Source of the DNA: JBLHKE01 sp047619485
Lineage (GTDB): Bacteria; Verrucomicrobiota; Verrucomicrobiia; Verrucomicrobiales; DEV007
Direction of reading: 5' to 3'
Length of the DNA stretch: 11,197 bases
Assembly (NCBI GenBank): GCA_047619485.1
Contig: JBLHKE010000193.1
Span: forward strand, 1-11,197
Made by a program: the position numbers and the translations under genes. Below are positions 1 to 7,273 of this stretch, one piece after another. Below the pieces are notes generated by a model. The model was not told the origin of the DNA. It worked only from the letters and a program-made list of their open reading frames with translations, and searched no databases. How positions within the stretch are numbered: position 1 is the first letter of the stretch; each line of letters starts with the position of its first letter.

Positions 1-107
1 TAGCCAGCACCAAGGCAGATTTCAGCGATGATAGCGGGCTATTTGAGTTGGAAGCTAACGCGGGTGATGGCCAAAATAACCAGCAGATTGTAGGAGTTAT
101 TTACTGA
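1..107 (+). CDS. C-terminal end of an unidentified protein (5'-truncated by window edge)
   Basis: Reading with codons in register at base 3 gives 34 sense codons and then TGA at 105-107. The peptide starts ASTKADF and ends NNQQIVGVIY. It is rich in Asp, Asn, Gly and Gln and ends in a short beta-strand-like stretch, as many exported beta-rich proteins do, but too little is visible to name a family. The frame is open to the left edge, so the gene starts outside the window. No terminator hairpin is visible after the stop. Confidence 0.6.
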   Translation, partial: ASTKADFSDDSGLFELEANAGDGQNNQQIVGVIY

Positions 108-372
108 CAAGCCCTAAGCATGCTCCACCACTCCGGATTCGTCGGTGGCAAGCAGCTTCCCAGCTATGCGAAGATGCTCAAACTCGAAGCGTTAACGGAG
201 ACCGATCGCAGCAAGTAAGTACGCTTGAATGTAATGGTGACCATGCATCCCCCGCTCACACCATCCGCCGCCAAAGCACTGCTCTAGAAAATTGCTGAGC
301 GCTGGCAAACCTCCATGCGCAGGCCAACCATTGAGCATTTCACCCGTGCCCAGATTCGGCTATGTTCTTGGG
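108..372. other. Intergenic stretch with one tiny ORF and no clear gene
   Basis: About 265 bases separate the partial gene on the left from the phosphoesterase. The only coding-like signal is a 32-codon ORF at 120-218 (+), starting MLHHSGFVGG and ending LTETDRSK. It lies in the same frame as the upstream truncated gene, just past its TGA, so it could be a remnant of a longer gene; no homology is recognisable. A short symmetric element, ATGGT-G-ACCAT, is at 234-244. No convincing promoter, RNA gene or terminator was seen. Confidence 0.3.
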
Positions 373-1275
373 ATGAAGCGCAGAAATTTTCTCAGAATCA
401 CGCTGCCCCTCGCAATCGCGGGTAAGGCGGGAGCCGCACCGGCTGATAGACCTGATCTCACCTTCGGGGTCATCGCGGATCCGCAATACGCCGACGCCAA
501 TCCGGCGGGCAGCCGGTTCTACCGGAACTCTCTGGGAAAACTAGAACACGCCATCGCGGATCTGAATACCAAACCACTGGAGTTCACGGTCACGCTCGGC
601 GACCTCATCGACCGGGATTTCAAGAGCTTCTCTGACGTTATGCCGATCTACAAAAAGCTCAAGGCTCCCCATTTCGCTGTTTGTGGGAACCACGATTTTT
701 CGGTCGCCGATGCTGATAAGGGCAAGGTCCACGCCGCGATCGGACGGGAAAAAGCGTATGACTCGCAGGTCATCAAAGACTGGCGCTTTGTCTACCTCGA
801 TGGCACCGATATCGGTATCTGGCGGCACCCCTCCGGTGATCCAAGGACAGCTGAGGCGAAAGCACTGCAAGCGAAACTGGCCAAGAAGTATGACCGCAGG
901 ATGGGCCGATCGAGCGGCGCCATCGGCGCGGAGCAGATGGAATGGCTAGACAAGGAACTCGCCGCAGCAAAGGCCGCAGGCCAGCGTGTCATCCTCTTCA
1001 ACCACTATCCAGTCATGCCTGCCAACGACGGCTACAATCTGTGGAACGCCGAGGAGCTCGTACTGCTGATCGCGAAATACGATCATGTCGCCGCCTACAT
1101 GAACGGGCATAAGCACTCCGGGAATTACACCAAGTCCGGCAACTGCCACTACGTCAATTTGAAGGGGATGGTCGAAACAGAAGCAAAAACCGCCTACGCC
1201 TCCGTCCAATGCTTCCCTGACCGTCTTGTCATCGACGGCATGGGTCTGGAGCCGGACCGCAACCTCGACGCCTGA
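373..1275 (+). CDS. Tat-exported metallophosphoesterase, ADP-ribose/CDP-alcohol diphosphatase (ADPRM-like) family
   Basis: A 300-residue calcineurin-like phosphoesterase. The ATG at 373 is chosen because it starts a clean twin-arginine signal, MKRRNFLR, followed by a hydrophobic stretch and an AGAA-type cleavage region near residue 22; an in-frame start at 292 would bury this signal. Metal-site motifs appear in order: FGVIADPQYAD (31-41, D36 and Q38), GDLID (76-80), GNHD (105-108), NHYP (210-213, H211) and NGHKH (244-248, H246 and H248). The end of the protein (HYVNLKGMVET, then FPDRLVIDG and EPDR) closely follows vertebrate ADPRM, a Mn2+-dependent enzyme that hydrolyses ADP-ribose and CDP-alcohols. 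The expected role is therefore pyrophosphate or phosphodiester hydrolysis. The Tat signal places it in the periplasm rather than the cytosol, so its substrate is uncertain and is probably an extracellular nucleotide or phosphodiester. The DUF2459 gene follows on the same strand after about 100 bases. Confidence 0.86.
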   Translation: MKRRNFLRITLPLAIAGKAGAAPADRPDLTFGVIADPQYADANPAGSRFYRNSLGKLEHAIADLNTKPLEFTVTLGDLIDRDFKSFSDVMPIYKKLKAPHFAVCGNHDFSVADADKGKVHAAIGREKAYDSQVIKDWRFVYLDGTDIGIWRHPSGDPRTAEAKALQAKLAKKYDRRMGRSSGAIGAEQMEWLDKELAAAKAAGQRVILFNHYPVMPANDGYNLWNAEELVLLIAKYDHVAAYMNGHKHSGNYTKSGNCHYVNLKGMVETEAKTAYASVQCFPDRLVIDGMGLEPDRNLDA

Positions 1276-1361
1276 GGTGGGGAACCGGTGTCAGAAAAAA
1301 TCTAGCAGTCATTGTCCGATCATTCGTGTAGGAATAGTCGGTGAACTTCCCCCAACAGCGC

Positions 1362-1367
1362 AAGGAG
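1362..1367 (+). promoter_or_regulatory. Shine-Dalgarno sequence fixing the DUF2459 start
   Basis: AAGGAG ends nine bases before the ATG at 1377. It supports that start over the in-frame GTG at 1341, which has no comparable site. It is the only clear Shine-Dalgarno sequence among the gene starts in this window. Confidence 0.65.
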
Positions 1368-1376
1368 CCACTGCTG

Positions 1377-2360
1377 ATGGGCGTCAATCTCGTCGTTCGC
1401 CTCGTTCTGGTGCTCGTTGTGACGCTCGTGCTGCCGTCAGCTGCATTGGCGACTGAAACACCAAGCGTCGGGGAGGAGCCGGTTCGCATTTACGTTGTCG
1501 GTCACGGTTGGCACACTGGACTCGTGGTACCGAACGAGACGGATCTTCTCAAGGAATGCCCCGCCCTCGGTAGGTTCGCTGGCTGGGAGTTTGTGGAGAT
1601 CGGATGGGGCGACGAAGGATTCTATCGTGGAGGCACTTCGATCTCTCTCGATGTCGCGCTGAAAGCGGTTGCGACGCCCACACCGACCGTCCTCCACGCC
1701 GCCGGAGTGAGTGCGCCGGTCGAAATGTTTTTCCCAAACAGCGAGATCATTGCGATCGATATTTCCGCCATGCAGTTCGCCGACCTGGCGCGCTTCGTCG
1801 GGGCCACCTTCAAAACGGAGAACGGAGCTCCGATCGATCTCGGCGAGGGGATCTACAGTGACAGTCGCTTCTTCAGGGCGCATGGCTCCTACTACTTCCC
1901 AAATACCTGCAACGTCTGGACACTCAAGGCGATCAAGAGTGCCGGTCTCCCCGTGTTCTCGCCGGCAGGGATCCGCGCCGAAAACGTGATCACACAAGCG
2001 GCGCAGCACGGCGAAACGATACGCCGCTATCAGGGCCGTTCGCGGGTCTCCGTCCTGATTGCTGCCGTCGTGGCGATCGCGGTGGTCGCCGGTCTTCGGA
2101 AGATTCGAGGGCTTGTATGGTGGGCATGGGGCGCATTAATTTTCACCACCTTGAGCCTCGCAGCCGTCACCATGGCGAATGTCAATCAGGTCGGCATCCC
2201 AGCGTTCCTACCGGCCGCGGCAGCATGCGCCTGCTGGGCGGTCGTAGCCGCGATCGCCGCCACCCACATGGTCGCCTTGCGGAGAAAGTTCCGCTGGCGG
2301 CATGCGATCGTCGCAGCCATCGCCTCCCTCGTCATCCTTATCGGCCTTTCGCCTCTCTAG
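1377..2360 (+). CDS. DUF2459 family protein with a four-helix C-terminal membrane extension
   Basis: A 327-residue protein. Residues 1-26 form an N-terminal signal or anchor (hydrophobic run, then ALA). Residues about 36-215 carry the hallmarks of DUF2459 (TIGR02117-type): HGWHTGLV (43-50), EIGWGDEGFY (74-83), TPTVLH (102-107), the GEGIYSDSRFF region (156-166) and TCNVW (177-181). The conserved His and Cys suggest a thiol-dependent hydrolase-like site, but the family's biochemical role is not established and none is assigned here. Roughly four hydrophobic segments follow (about 222-240, 247-266, 276-298 and 309-325). Most DUF2459 proteins, as I recall them, end soon after the TCNxW region at about 220-230 residues, so this tail is unusual. 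The DUF2459 part would lie on the outer face of the inner membrane. The gene ends 10 bases before the convergent nuclease gene. Confidence 0.82.
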   Translation: MGVNLVVRLVLVLVVTLVLPSAALATETPSVGEEPVRIYVVGHGWHTGLVVPNETDLLKECPALGRFAGWEFVEIGWGDEGFYRGGTSISLDVALKAVATPTPTVLHAAGVSAPVEMFFPNSEIIAIDISAMQFADLARFVGATFKTENGAPIDLGEGIYSDSRFFRAHGSYYFPNTCNVWTLKAIKSAGLPVFSPAGIRAENVITQAAQHGETIRRYQGRSRVSVLIAAVVAIAVVAGLRKIRGLVWWAWGALIFTTLSLAAVTMANVNQVGIPAFLPAAAACACWAVVAAIAATHMVALRRKFRWRHAIVAAIASLVILIGLSPL

Positions 2361-2369
2361 AGTAGAGGC
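2351..2369. terminator. Small hairpin between convergent genes, possible bidirectional terminator
   Basis: GCCTCT (2351-2356) pairs with AGAGGC (2364-2369) around a 7-base loop containing the TAG stop of the DUF2459 gene; the TAA of the reverse-strand nuclease gene follows at 2371-2373. Its location where two genes converge is right for a shared terminator. There is no T-tract on either side and the stem is short, so it could be chance. Confidence 0.3.
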
Positions 2370-2370
2370 C

Positions 2371-3189
2371 TTAGATAGCCGGGAGGTATTTCTCCACGAA
2401 CATCTCGTAGTGCGCCCGGGGTATAGCGGCGAGTTCAAATTCGGGGGCAAATAAGGTAGCAAGTGCAACCTCTAGGTGGCGGATTGACACAAGGCTCCGA
2501 TACTCGGGGACGAGGATCTCATCGAGAAGTTCCTCTGTTCCCGCAAGTTTCTCATTGTTGCCTGGAAACAGGAGCACCAGTCGTGAGATGCCACCGCGCT
2601 CCCCGATGAACGAAATCTTGCGCAGGAGCTGGTAGTTCGCGAAGAACGATTCCTTTTCGAGAAACCGCTCGTGCACCTTACCTATGAGGCGAGGCCGATA
2701 GATCGTCTCCAGCATCTTCTTCCTGCGACGGTTGGGCTTGGCACTCGCGAACTCGGTCTCCGTGTATTTTACCTCTACGCCGATACCTGCCTCATGCTTG
2801 ATTGCCACGAGGAAGTCGAAATGGGATCCCTCGCCGCGATCGGGGACAAACTCGAACTCGCTCTCGTTGGTGTAATCTTTCTGGGTACCAATAACTGCAG
2901 CAAGGAGATCGCTGCGACCGAGCGCCGGAAAGAACAGGTTGAAGCACATCGCTTGCGATGAATTCAGGTGGTGGAAGTATTTGCGGAGTTTGATATCCTT
3001 TGAGGCATAGGTCCAAAACTCGCGGCGAGCGGTCTCTATGATGTTGAGCTTGCGAAGCGCCTTGGGGAGAATGTGCCCGTAGGGGGTCTTCTTCCACAAA
3101 CCCTGCTCGGAAACTCCGAGACGCTCCTTCCGGTAGCGAGAGAAGTGCTTCTTTGTGGTGTCGTTGAAATTCATGTTTTTTCTACTCAT
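2371..3189 (-). CDS. Putative PD-(D/E)XK restriction endonuclease-like protein
   Basis: A 272-residue soluble protein with no signal peptide. The core motif is HFDF (123-126, D125), then IGVEVKYTE (136-144, with E139-V-K141), which is the D...ExK arrangement of PD-(D/E)XK nucleases. It is preceded by the conserved patch SSQAMCFNLFFPAL (77-90). This combination matches what I recall as the PGN_0703-type putative restriction endonuclease family, named from memory. The family's expected role is DNA cleavage, but no substrate is known. No methyltransferase or other restriction-modification partner is present. The start is uncertain: ATGs at 3276, 3189 and 3174 are in frame and none has a strong Shine-Dalgarno site. 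The ATG at 3189 is preferred because it leaves a normal intergenic space. By eye the gene is less GC-rich than the WD40 gene, which is compatible with horizontal transfer. It is divergent from the DUF1549/DUF1553 gene. Confidence 0.68.
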   Translation of the reverse strand: MSRKNMNFNDTTKKHFSRYRKERLGVSEQGLWKKTPYGHILPKALRKLNIIETARREFWTYASKDIKLRKYFHHLNSSQAMCFNLFFPALGRSDLLAAVIGTQKDYTNESEFEFVPDRGEGSHFDFLVAIKHEAGIGVEVKYTETEFASAKPNRRRKKMLETIYRPRLIGKVHERFLEKESFFANYQLLRKISFIGERGGISRLVLLFPGNNEKLAGTEELLDEILVPEYRSLVSIRHLEVALATLFAPEFELAAIPRAHYEMFVEKYLPAI

Positions 3190-3233
3190 TCGGTCTCTAT
3201 TTCTATCATCATCTTCAAGGATGCGGTAGATCG

Positions 3234-3284
3234 ATGGGCGAATCACTGAAAAAACTCTGTGGCAAGTTGTCCGCATTCGCCCAT
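3234..3284. repeat. 10-bp perfect inverted repeat in the divergent intergenic region
   Basis: ATGGGCGAAT (3234-3243) and ATTCGCCCAT (3275-3284) are exact reverse complements separated by 31 bases. They lie between the preferred start of the reverse-strand nuclease and the start of the DUF1549/DUF1553 gene, with the right arm ending 13 bases before the latter's ATG. The arm centres are about 41 bp apart, near four helical turns. An operator pair for a regulator of one or both genes fits, as do the ends of a small insertion. If the nuclease starts at 3276 the whole repeat falls inside its coding region. Confidence 0.4.
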
Positions 3285-3297
3285 TGTTTTCACAATG

Positions 3298-5643
3298 ATG
3301 AAGTTATGCACCATCCTCCTGTTCGCCAGCCTCTGTGCGGCTACTCGAGCATCTGCTGATCAACCGGCTCCACCAACCGCAGAGCATCTCGAGTTTTTTG
3401 AGAATAAAGTACGGCCATTACTGGCTGAACAATGCTATCGCTGCCACTCGGCAGAAGCGCAGGAGAAGGGAAAGCTCAAAGCGGGTCTGCGTCTCGATTC
3501 GCTCGCGGGATTGCTCAAAGGTGGAGATTCAGGATCCGCCCTGACACCAGGCGATCCTGCTAAGAGTCTCATCATCGAAGCTGTCAATTATCTCAATGAG
3601 GACATGGCGATGCCTCCAAAAGGCAAACTGAACGACGCACAGATTAAGGTGCTCACCGACTGGGTGCAGATTGGCGCACCCTGGACCGGGGCCGACACCG
3701 CCGCGACGATCGTCCCGAACCAACCCGAGCAAGCCTACGATTGGGATCGTTTCCGGCGTGAGCATTGGTCGTTCAAACCGATGGTCAAAACCGAACCACC
3801 CAGCGTGACAAACACTTCCTGGGCGCGCTCCCCCATCGATCACTTCACGCTCGCGAAACTCGAAGCCGTGGGGCTCCAGCCGAACGACAAGTCTAAGAAG
3901 CGCACACTCATCCGCCGCGCCTACCTCGACCTGATCGGGCTTCCACCGACGCCAGAACAAGTCGTGGCTTTCCTCAAGGACTCGGAAGCGGAAGCCTTCG
4001 CAAAGGTCATCGACGGATTGCTTGCCTCTGAGCACTACGGCGAACGCTGGGCACGCCACTGGCTCGACGTTGCGCGCTACAGCGATGGCCTTGGCGGATT
4101 CGGCGACAACAAGGCGCTGCCCTCGGCGTGGCGGTATCGGGATTGGGTGGTCGATGCCCTGAATTCCGACATGCCATACGACAAGTTCGTCGCCCGCCAG
4201 ATCGCTGGCGATCTTCTTGAGAAGGATCCGGATCCGGTGGCAACTGGCTTCTTCGTCGTCGGTCCGAGCTACACCTCCGACGGCGGTGATCCGGAGGCAA
4301 AGGCCCAAGCGGAGGGAGAAACGCTATCCGACCGGGTCGATACCTTCTCGCGCGCCTTCCTCGGCCTGACGGCGGCTTGCGCAAGGTGTCACAATCACAA
4401 ATTCGATCCAATCACCACGCAGGACTACTATGCCATCGCGGGGATATTTAAGAACACGCGTAGCACTGAACACCCGGTGGTTCCCCAGGCTGTGGTCGAG
4501 GCATTCCAGAAGGGACAGGAAGCGATCAAAAATCAGAACAACACGATTAACCAGTTCTTGGACAACGGAGCCAAGCGGCTACAAGTCGAGCGCAAGCACG
4601 TCGAGAAATCGTTAGAGGAAGAGCCGCAGAAGAAGGTCGCTGAGATGCGTGCCGAGCTGGAGCGCTTGAAGAAATCGGCTCCACCCAAATACGAGATCGC
4701 CCACGTTCTGCAAGACGCCGGAAAGAACAACATGCACGTCGCCCTGCGTGGCGATCTGCGCAAGCAGGGCGAACTCGTCCCGCGTCGGTTCATTCAGATA
4801 CTCGCTGGAGAAACGCCACAGCTCTACACCCACGGCAGTGGCCGGCGCGAGCTGGCCGAATCCGTCACCGCACCAGACAACCCGCTAACAGCGCGCGTCA
4901 TCGTCAATCGGGTCTGGGCTTGGCATTTCGGTAAGGCGCTGGTGCGCACTCCGAGCAACTTCGGCATCCTCGGCGAGAAACCGACCCACCCGCATTTGCT
5001 CGACTGGCTCGCGACCGATTTCGTCGAGCACGGCTGGTCACTCAAACGCCTCCATCGCCAGATCATGCTCTCGTCCACCTGGCAGATGAGCAGCCGGTTT
5101 GACAAAGAGAAATTCACGACCGACGGCGACAACAAACTACTGTGGCGAATGAACCCGCGAAAACTCGACGTCGAGGTCTGGCGTGACTCGCTGCTCGCAG
5201 TCACCGGCGAACTCGATCGAGCGATCGGCGGCAAACCCGATGGGGAGATTTTGCGCAGCAAGCGCCGCACTCTCTACGCTACCATCAGCCGCACCGGCGA
5301 CCGCTTTGAATCCGATGCCTTCCTACGCCTGTTTGATTTTCCAGCAGCCATCTCCACCAGCGCCTCTCGCCCGACTAGCACTGTCCCACAGCAGTATCTA
5401 TTCATGATGAACAGTCCGTTCATGACCGAACGCGCAAAAACGCTCGGCAACCATCTGCATGGATTGCAGCAGCCGCTGCCCGCCCGGATCAAAAATGTCT
5501 ATCAACAGCTCTACTCCCGCTCACCCGATCCCGCCGAGATCGAGCTAGGCACGCAGTGGCTCGGCGATAGCCCAACTCAGGAAACCTGGCACCAGTATGC
5601 ACAGGTCCTGTTGAGCGCTCACGAACTCATCCAGATTCAATAA
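3298..5643 (+). CDS. PSCyt1 / DUF1549 (PSCyt2) / DUF1553 (PSD1) c-type cytochrome-like protein
   Basis: A 781-residue exported protein of the large family typical of Planctomycetes and Verrucomicrobia. A signal peptide (1-20, ending RASA) supports a start at the ATG at 3298; an adjacent ATG at 3295 is equally possible. Domains in order: planctomycete cytochrome c domain with heme motif CYRCH (46-50) and a MPPKGKL region (105-111); DUF1549 (about 175-385, containing LIGLPPTPEQV and ERWARHWLDVARY); a second heme motif CARCH followed by NHKFDP (361-371); a charged, probably coiled-coil linker (about 400-460); and DUF1553 (about 525-775, containing NRVWAWHFGKALV and the LSSTWQMS region). Two CxxCH motifs predict covalent heme c and electron transfer outside the cytoplasm. 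The catalytic role of the family is not established. The downstream DUF1501 gene starts five bases after the stop, so the two are almost certainly cotranscribed. The total length is usual for the family. Confidence 0.93.
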   Translation: MKLCTILLFASLCAATRASADQPAPPTAEHLEFFENKVRPLLAEQCYRCHSAEAQEKGKLKAGLRLDSLAGLLKGGDSGSALTPGDPAKSLIIEAVNYLNEDMAMPPKGKLNDAQIKVLTDWVQIGAPWTGADTAATIVPNQPEQAYDWDRFRREHWSFKPMVKTEPPSVTNTSWARSPIDHFTLAKLEAVGLQPNDKSKKRTLIRRAYLDLIGLPPTPEQVVAFLKDSEAEAFAKVIDGLLASEHYGERWARHWLDVARYSDGLGGFGDNKALPSAWRYRDWVVDALNSDMPYDKFVARQIAGDLLEKDPDPVATGFFVVGPSYTSDGGDPEAKAQAEGETLSDRVDTFSRAFLGLTAACARCHNHKFDPITTQDYYAIAGIFKNTRSTEHPVVPQAVVEAFQKGQEAIKNQNNTINQFLDNGAKRLQVERKHVEKSLEEEPQKKVAEMRAELERLKKSAPPKYEIAHVLQDAGKNNMHVALRGDLRKQGELVPRRFIQILAGETPQLYTHGSGRRELAESVTAPDNPLTARVIVNRVWAWHFGKALVRTPSNFGILGEKPTHPHLLDWLATDFVEHGWSLKRLHRQIMLSSTWQMSSRFDKEKFTTDGDNKLLWRMNPRKLDVEVWRDSLLAVTGELDRAIGGKPDGEILRSKRRTLYATISRTGDRFESDAFLRLFDFPAAISTSASRPTSTVPQQYLFMMNSPFMTERAKTLGNHLHGLQQPLPARIKNVYQQLYSRSPDPAEIELGTQWLGDSPTQETWHQYAQVLLSAHELIQIQ

Positions 5644-5648
5644 TCCTC

Positions 5649-7094
5649 ATGAAATTCCTTGAACACGAACTCGCCTACCGCCAGGCGACGCTATCGCAAA
5701 TTACTCGCCGCGATGCGCTCGCGAAGATGGGGGCCGGGGTCGGCAGCATCGGATTGGCCAGCATGTTCGGAGGCAATGCACTCGCTGCCGCCGAAAACTC
5801 GACGAACCCGCTCGCGCCGAAGGCCCCACACTTCGCGCCGAAGGCGAAGCGGCTCATCCAATTGTTCATGCCTGGCGGGCCGTCGCAGGTGGACACCTTC
5901 GACTACAAGCCGATGATCGCCAAACACGCTGGCGAGCGTCCGGAATCAGTCGATCGCAAATCGCTGCGCAACACCAAAATGGGTCTAATGCCCTCCCCTT
6001 TCGGTTTCGAGCAGTACGGCGAATGCGGCAAGTGGGTCAGTGACATTTTCCCGGAGATCGCCAAATGCGTCGACGACATCACCTTCGTCCATTCGATGCA
6101 CACTGACATTCCCGAGCATGCCGGCGGTATCCTCATGACGAACCTCGGCGCCCTGCAACCCAACCGCCCGAGCCTTGGCTCTTGGTTGACCTACGGGCTC
6201 GGCGCAGAGACCGAAAATCTGCCGGGCTTCGTCGCCATGTCTCCGCGCGCCCAGCCGCGTGGCAAGCTCGCGAACTGGGGCAATTCCTTCCTCCCCGGCG
6301 CGCACGCCGGTGCCTACGTCAACATCCAGAACATGAAACCAGACGCGGTCATCCGCGACCTGAAGAACACCAACCTATCACGCAAGCAGCAGCGCAAGCA
6401 GGCTGACCTGCTTGCCAAGATCAACCAACTCCACCTGCAGCGCCTCGAACAAGACCAGAACCTCGAGTCTAGCATCCAGGCGATGGAGATGGCGTTCCGC
6501 ATGCAGTTTTCTGTGCCAGAGGTGTTCGACGTTTCGCAAGAAAGCGAGCAAACGCGCAAGCTCTACGGCGACAGCGAGTTCGCCAAAGGCTGCCTGATCG
6601 CCCGGCGACTCTGCGAGGAAGGCGTGCGCGTGGTACAGCTTTCGCATTCAATCGACGGCTACGACATCGCCTGGGACACCGGCCACGGCGACATTGTCGG
6701 CGGCCACGCAAAGCTGGCCAAAGCCTGCGACCAAGGGATCGCAGCACTGCTCAAAGACCTCGAAGGCCGAGGCCTACTCGACGAAACGCTCGTCGTCTGG
6801 GGCGGCGAGTTCGGCCGCGCACCAACCTCCGAAGGCAAGAAGGGTCGCGACCACGATCACTACGGCTACACGGTCTGGATGGCCGGCGGCGGAGTGAAGA
6901 AAGGCTTCAGCTACGGTGCCACCGACGAGTTCGGATTGTCGGCAGTCGAAAACCGCGTCCACGTCCACGACATGAATGCGACCATCCTCCACCTGATGGG
7001 CCTCGACCACGAGAAACTCACCTACCGCTACTCCGGCCGCGACTATCGCCTAACAGATGTCCACGGCCACGTCGTCCACGACCTGATAGCGTGA
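5649..7094 (+). CDS. DUF1501 family protein (alkaline-phosphatase/sulfatase superfamily) with Tat-type signal
   Basis: A 481-residue protein. The N-terminus has QITRRDALAKMGAG (17-30), a twin-arginine-like motif, then a hydrophobic stretch and NALAAA (43-48), suggesting Tat export in folded form. DUF1501 signatures include the LIQLFMPGGPSQVDTFDYKP stretch (69-88), the internal GHGD motif, LVVWGGEFGR (381-390) and HDHYG (402-406) ahead of MAGGG. Families of this type resemble the alkaline phosphatase/sulfatase fold, where the Asp and His residues of such motifs bind metal; no substrate is known for DUF1501. It starts five bases after the DUF1549/DUF1553 gene with no separate Shine-Dalgarno site, suggesting translational coupling. 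This order is the conserved pairing seen many times in Planctomycetes and Verrucomicrobia genomes, so the two products probably act together outside the cytoplasm. A stretch at about 240-275 is highly charged and helical. Confidence 0.93.
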   Translation: MKFLEHELAYRQATLSQITRRDALAKMGAGVGSIGLASMFGGNALAAAENSTNPLAPKAPHFAPKAKRLIQLFMPGGPSQVDTFDYKPMIAKHAGERPESVDRKSLRNTKMGLMPSPFGFEQYGECGKWVSDIFPEIAKCVDDITFVHSMHTDIPEHAGGILMTNLGALQPNRPSLGSWLTYGLGAETENLPGFVAMSPRAQPRGKLANWGNSFLPGAHAGAYVNIQNMKPDAVIRDLKNTNLSRKQQRKQADLLAKINQLHLQRLEQDQNLESSIQAMEMAFRMQFSVPEVFDVSQESEQTRKLYGDSEFAKGCLIARRLCEEGVRVVQLSHSIDGYDIAWDTGHGDIVGGHAKLAKACDQGIAALLKDLEGRGLLDETLVVWGGEFGRAPTSEGKKGRDHDHYGYTVWMAGGGVKKGFSYGATDEFGLSAVENRVHVHDMNATILHLMGLDHEKLTYRYSGRDYRLTDVHGHVVHDLIA

Positions 7095-7140
7095 CATAAA
7101 GTGATCATGCCAAGGTGAAACCGGGACGAAGCTTCGACTA

Positions 7141-7160
7141 GCTCGCGGGTCTCAGCGAGC
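7141..7160. terminator. Weak hairpin in the convergent gap after the DUF1501 gene
   Basis: GCTCGC (7141-7146) pairs with GCGAGC (7155-7160) around an 8-base loop, in the 179-base gap between the DUF1501 stop and the end of the reverse-strand barrel gene. The place is right for termination, but no T-tract follows. The rest of the gap (7095-7273) shows no convincing gene. Confidence 0.22.
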
Positions 7161-7273
7161 GATCTAATGGTGTCTTCGGCGGAGCGGAAAAAGTGTCGGA
7201 CAGTTGGCGGATCTACCACGAAGCGCCCGGGGAAAGACATCGATTAGACTGAGCTTTTAATAGAGGGGTAGAT

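Noticed and set aside
1437..2009. Reverse-strand frame of 190 codons inside the DUF2459 gene
   Set aside because: It is antisense to a gene with conserved motifs and a good Shine-Dalgarno site, and has no domain signature of its own.
3529..4308. Reverse-strand frame of 259 codons inside the DUF1549/DUF1553 gene
   Set aside because: It lies wholly opposite a gene with clear domains and heme motifs. Its translation has no recognisable motif and arises from codon bias on the coding strand.
7043..7240. Reverse-strand frame of 65 codons across the DUF1501 3' end
   Set aside because: It overlaps the end of the DUF1501 gene, has no signal peptide or known motif and no start site support.
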